Source: Atherinomorus stipes
Lineage: Eukaryota > Chordata > Actinopteri > Atheriniformes > Atherinidae
Reading direction: 5' to 3'
NCBI GenBank assembly: GCA_023101725.1
Contig: JALJCO010003968.1
Span: 62,001 to 126,000, forward strand
Length of the DNA stretch: 64,000 nt
Shown here: one piece after another, positions 59,840 to 64,000 of the stretch
Layout: each line of letters starts with the position of its first letter
Numbering within the stretch: the first letter of the stretch is position 1
Notes under the pieces: model-generated
What the model was told of the DNA's origin: nothing
The model's database searches: none
What the model saw: only the letters and a program-made list of their open reading frames with translations
Made by a program: the position numbers and the translations under genes

Positions 59840-60035
59840 ACACTGCAGTTGTTTCAACACAGATCGGATGTCCGATTCGATACCACATTTGAAAGTGGCC
59901 TGAATCCGATCCAAAAATGTCAGATTCAATGTGACTTGCGCTGTTCACACGGTCAGAAGCAGATCGGATATGGGTCACATTTAAGCGAAAAGATCAGATT
60001 CAGGTCGCATTTACCTGCCGTATGAACGTAGTGTA
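59840..60035. repeat. Dispersed repeat rich in GATCGGAT/ATCAGATT motifs
   Basis: Internally repeated text: CAGATCGGATGTCCGATTCG, AATCCGATCC, TCAGATTCAA, GCAGATCGGATATGG, GATCAGATTCAGGTCGC. I know similar text as an interspersed fish repeat but cannot name it. The ends are unclear. Confidence 0.4.
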
Positions 60036-60484
60036 CTGTAAGTCCCCATTTCAGCAAGAAATCTACATGCTAGACATCAGCTTTCCTCTGTGAGAATTCT
60101 TTTGGCATGAGTACTTGTTGTAGCAGATACTACTGTGCACTTGTATACATGCACATACAGTATACTGTACTGTATATGCACATACATGTGACTTGTGAAG
60201 TCGTAGTACAGACCTCAAAGGACGGCTCACCTGAAAGCCCCAGTGTAGTTATTAGAACCATATCAATATATTTAATGAAATGTCTATTTAACTTGCAAAA
60301 TCTAAGCCAACTTCTCAGCAGTTACTTTCCTCTCCTTGGACTCTACATCTAATGAGCTTGTCAGAGACTTTCAAAGTTTACCTTGCCGCCCCGCCTCTGT
60401 CTCCGTCGCATGCTGTGTTCACCTCCAAAGCAGATGACAGCTGAGTACCGCTGCTGCTGGTGGAGGTGGTGATGCCTTCACCAT

Positions 60485-60590
60485 TATGAAATATGGATGT
60501 TGTCCAGAATTGAATCCTGGGCATTTTGAAGGTGTAGTGCTAACAGTATAGCCATGGCAGCCCGCCATGACTGAGTCATTCGGGAAACAC
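60485..60590 (-). mobile_element. Possible tRNA-like SINE head
   Basis: Minus strand: GCCATGGCTATACTGTTAGC (A-box-like) and, some 25 bases on, GGATTCAATTC (B-box-like). Box spacing is tRNA-like. No body or tail recognised, so this is a weak call. Confidence 0.25.
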
Positions 60591-60883
60591 GGTTTTATTT
60601 GGGGCAACTTCCTCCGGCGCTTCATGCTGCAACATCTTAACGTTCTCTCTGTTGTGGTTTGAGACTTTGTGACAGAGCGTGCCTGGGTCTGTGTTTGTGA
60701 TTGGTTTGGAGGAAGTAATGGCTGTAGTATTAAGCTACATGATAGGCTGTATTGAAAAAGGAAGATAAACAGTTTTTTTCTATCAAACTTTTATCAACCC
60801 CGCTGCAAAAACAGAATTGATATGATTCACATACATTTCCACGACTCGTTTGAAGTGTTCTAGGTAGACTGCGTGCCACATTG

Positions 60884-60899
60884 CCAGTAGGTGGCAGTG
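60884..60899 (+). promoter_or_regulatory. CTCF-like site
   Basis: CCAGTAGGTGGCAGTG fits the CTCF core consensus CCASYAGRKGGCRS at every position. It lies in sequence without a recognised repeat, about 5 kb downstream of the candidate first exon. Similar strings do occur in fish repeats. Confidence 0.45.
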
Positions 60900-61276
60900 T
60901 AGGCGACACTCTTTGTAGACTGTACTGCTATCGCTCTAGGGCAGGAATGGGATGCCCGCTTCCATTTGCTGAAAAAGGAAACCACTGGCCACCATGGTTA
61001 GACTTAGATGCCCCATGTCATATTAATTTGTGTGGATACAATAACCCCCCTTACTTATATTGTAACTTAAAGCTGCTGGTCAACAACAAAAATTCACTTT
61101 GCAGAAACAACGGACAACTAAAAATTCTTTAAAAAATATGGAAAAAGTTAAATGAAAATAATCTTAACATAAAATAATTTTATTCGTGATTTGTGATTTT
61201 TTTTCTCATTTTGATAAGCATGCAGGACTGGTGCAGAACTTACATAGATGGATGGCTGTTTCCTCCTTCATTTAGG
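60900..61276. other. Spacer, nothing recognised
   Basis: AT-rich towards the right. No gene. Confidence 0.45.
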
Positions 61277-61493
61277 CATGTCACTAACTGCCCAACTCCA
61301 CTACTTCCAGAACTTCAACCAGCACCTCTGTTTCCTGTCTTTTATTACTGGACAAACTGATTAATCCAGGTGTGCTTTACCTCAGTACCTGGCCAGACAC
61401 ACCTGGATTAATCAGTTTGTCCAGTAATGAAAGACAGGAAGCAAAGGTGCTGGTTGAAATTCAGGAAGTAGTGGAGTCGTGCATATAGCCCAT
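61277..61493. mobile_element. Foldback MITE, copy 3 (best preserved)
   Basis: The core arms 61348-61374 and 61398-61424 are perfectly complementary over 27 bases, with a 23-base loop. Outward, the arms continue with few mismatches: AACTTCAACCAGCACCT faces AGGTGCTGGTTGAAATT, and CCACTACTTCC faces GGAAGTAGTGG. The right end is GTGCATATAGCCCAT. The outermost left end is eroded. Confidence 0.9.
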
Positions 61494-63714
61494 ACGTGGT
61501 TTGGGATGGCCCATAATATGGTGGAGCCTCTGCAAGAATGAGCAAACGAAGGGTTAGTGTGTAGGGGCGGTTGGGAATGAGCCTTAATACAGTAAAGGTA
61601 TACAAGAAAAAAACTGGAGAAAATTGCTCTTGAGGACATTGTTTCCTCTCTGGGATTATCTTGGATGTTAGATCATATCTGGGGTGGGAGTGGCCAGTTG
61701 CCTGGGTTTGATGTTTGTCAGCTTAGACTGGAAACAGCTGGTGAGTCACTTTTTTTTTAATCTTTGCCAGGTGAGAAGCAATTCCAAAAGTTGTTTTCAT
61801 GTCCCCTAATCCTTACCTAATGTTCTTAGAAAGTAAATAAATGAATAAATAGAAAAAAAAAAGCAAAAACAAAATAAAACACACATAGAACATTTAATTG
61901 TTTCATGCATTTAACATTTTCTAAATAACCTGACTATTGATTCACAGGTCAGTATTATAGTGATTAGCCTACTATATAACAGCAGGACCACTAAAGTTGG
62001 AGTGATGCATTGTACGTACAGTGCACCCATGTTCAGTCAAACCCCATTACTTTTTCTTTGTTATTGTTCTCCATGAGTATTGTTGTTTTTTTCCTACCAA
62101 TGTTAGCCAGCAACAGTTTAAATACTGTTTTACTTTGCATAACATGTCTGAGCTGTGATTTCAGCAGTGATATGTAGTGATGTGTTCTCCAGTTACTGCA
62201 GACATACATAACAGTGTACACTGTAAATGGAAGCACTTCACTGCATTAACTGTATGACATCATTTCTAAATGAAAGTTTACGTTTTCCTGTGTTAGGTGT
62301 AAGTTCATATTAATGCAAAGTGCAATGCATGCACCAATTCAGAAAAAAGATATGGGAAAGGCTGAAAAAGACTAAAAGAAACAGCTGTAAACTGCTATGA
62401 AGCTCTGTAACCCTGGGAGGAAATTCATAGTTGGGTCAGCATTTTCATTGGGGTGACAAGAGCAACGTTATTTGATTTATTGTTTACTGAACAAACAAAC
62501 AAACAAAAAACATAAATCTTAAAGCAGATTCAAGTTTGAGTAAATATTGCTCATAGCTTTTTAAAGTTTGAAATCCAAAGTAAAATGTTCTTAAGTTTCA
62601 CAAAGTGAAGAAACAAAGTGAATTATTAAAATGGGGTTTCATCGTGGTACAAAGAATATTTTCTCCCACAGCACAGAACTATCATAACTTACTTATCATC
62701 CTGCAAATATGACTTTATTCGTATGCACAATGGACACCTCAGGCAACATTTCAATATTATTTGATAAGCGACTCGTGGGTAGTGATGCCTGAAATGATTT
62801 AGGCCCAAGTGCATAGTGAGAGGATGAGTAGATAGGAACGACTGCCAAGTGCCTTTTCTCTCTTTTCACCTTAGTCCTGGTGTTTCAGTTTCCACTGATG
62901 GCATTTCACACATTAAGAGCAGATGCTGTGGGTAGGAGGCTTTTGTTATGATTTACTGTCAACCTCTTCGTTTCCATGTTGGGAAGGGCAGATACTGCAC
63001 AGCAAGAACACCATTATCAGATCAGCAACTGAGTGTCACATATCAGGGGTAGTAAACTCTGTATTTCATCCCACCACCTGCAGTGCAGGAAAACAAATGG
63101 AACATGTGACTGCAAACCATTAGTAGTGAACTGTATGCTGTTATCATGAAAATGACACTGGGTTTTCTGCACCAGGGGTCTGCAGTGTCATTCCACAAGT
63201 TCTATTTTAATAAGATCACTCCGCTCTGAGAAGGGGATTTTTTCTCTTCTCCCCCATCAGTTGAGATTTTCTGCATCTGTCTTATTTCTCACTTTCAGTC
63301 ACACTCACAGCTGTCGTTTGTAATTGTGTTATGCCTCACATGTCAGTCCACTTTTATGTGAGAAATCTAATCAAGTATTGATATTTCTTATCGGCTATGA
63401 TCTTTCTGAATAAAGCCTCTTAATACAGGTGTCAATACATTGCCATCATCTCATCACTGCATGTCTAAAGTGGATACTAAAACCAAACAGATATATCAAG
63501 ACCATAAACTCCTCTTAAACATAAAATAGATAAATTTGTGTTAAATCAGTGTAGTGGAATGTGTTGAGGAAGCAGGTCACCTTTAACCTAACTATAGGAG
63601 ATAAACAATATTGTACAAGTAGTAAAACTAATTTAACTCAGTAGAGATGCTTGAATTACCATCAGCTGAATCTGACTTGGGGAGCAACATCACTAATTGT
63701 TAATTTACATCATA
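61494..63714. other. Non-coding, nothing recognised
   Basis: AT-rich unique-looking sequence with an A-rich run near 61852-61880. No coding domain, terminal repeat or RNA gene could be supported. Confidence 0.45.
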
Positions 63715-63900
63715 TTGAATTTGTTTCTTTTTTGCACCGTGATGAGCAGCAAAGCAATGAAACGCTTAATTGAAAGTTGAATCAAGGCCATTTGCATAAT
63801 TCATTAGTTATCTTTTTTGTGACTTTAGTCAGATTGGGTGTGTTCCAGCTGTGACTGGAGGTCAGCTGGCATTGCTTCTGTGGCTCCTGTCACTGCTATA
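63715..63900. promoter_or_regulatory. Candidate enhancer, POU/homeodomain-rich
   Basis: TTTGCATAATTCATTAG at 63791-63807 combines an octamer-like ATTTGCATA half with a homeodomain ATTAG, a layout common in neural enhancers. CGCTTAATTGAAAG near 63760 adds another core. No repeat recognised. It would lie in intron 1 of the candidate gene starting at 55.8 kb. Inferred from texture only. Confidence 0.33.
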
Positions 63901-64000
63901 GAAATCCCTTGTGCCGTACTTTAAATCATGCCATGCTCTGCAGTGTAAGCTGGATTTTCTCAGAATTCTCTATTACACCATAACAATCCCATTCGTGACA

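Overview
This window looks like non-coding DNA from a teleost fish. I find no complete protein-coding gene. The evidence for a fish is the repeat content: a decayed L2/CR1/Rex-like LINE whose 3' end carries the GAATTTCCCTTC-type tail common in fish, tRNA-derived SINEs with A and B boxes (one ending in TGAC repeats), many hAT elements with 8-bp target duplications, Tc1-type relics and long CA/AT microsatellites. The species cannot be fixed from sequence alone.

Layout. 1-2235: two pieces of a broken LINE (endonuclease part, then C-terminal part and 3' tail) around AT-rich sequence. 3231-5307: two microsatellites, a Tc1-like miniature element and a TTAA-type MITE. 5308-11477: repeat-poor sequence with candidate regulatory blocks near 10.0-10.3 and 10.9-11.2 kb. 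11486-14209: a hAT element (TSD ATTGACTT) carrying two younger hAT MITEs. 17.7-27.4 kb: more hAT elements, a Tc1 transposase relic on the minus strand and a BED-finger transposase relic. 27998-34378: a three-level nest, with an outer hAT (flank ATTTAAAC) holding an inner 8-bp-TSD element (ATTCTTCT; 28418-30222) and, separately, a 2.8-kb very G-rich retroelement (30813-33622) with a 15-bp TSD and a poly-A tail. 36.6-50.5 kb: SINEs, foldback MITEs and a second, inverted copy of the Tc1-like element, separated by unannotated sequence. 50.5-55 kb: mostly unique sequence with one striking hairpin.

The best candidate for host gene sequence is at 55.0-55.9 kb. A repeat-free block with a perfect 12-bp TGIF/MEIS-type palindrome (54990-55350) precedes a GC-richer stretch ending in an ATG directly joined to a splice donor (ATG|GTAAG at 55863). 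This would suit the 5' exon of a plus-strand gene whose remaining exons lie beyond the window. 56-64 kb would then be intron 1; it holds repeats, a CTCF-like site (60884) and a homeodomain/POU-rich block (63715-63900). That reading is inference.

No intact transposase, rRNA gene, functional tRNA gene or CRISPR array was seen. The unusual content is the density of hAT insertions with legible target duplications, the nested insertion history, and several perfect or near-perfect hairpins that fit no element I recognise.
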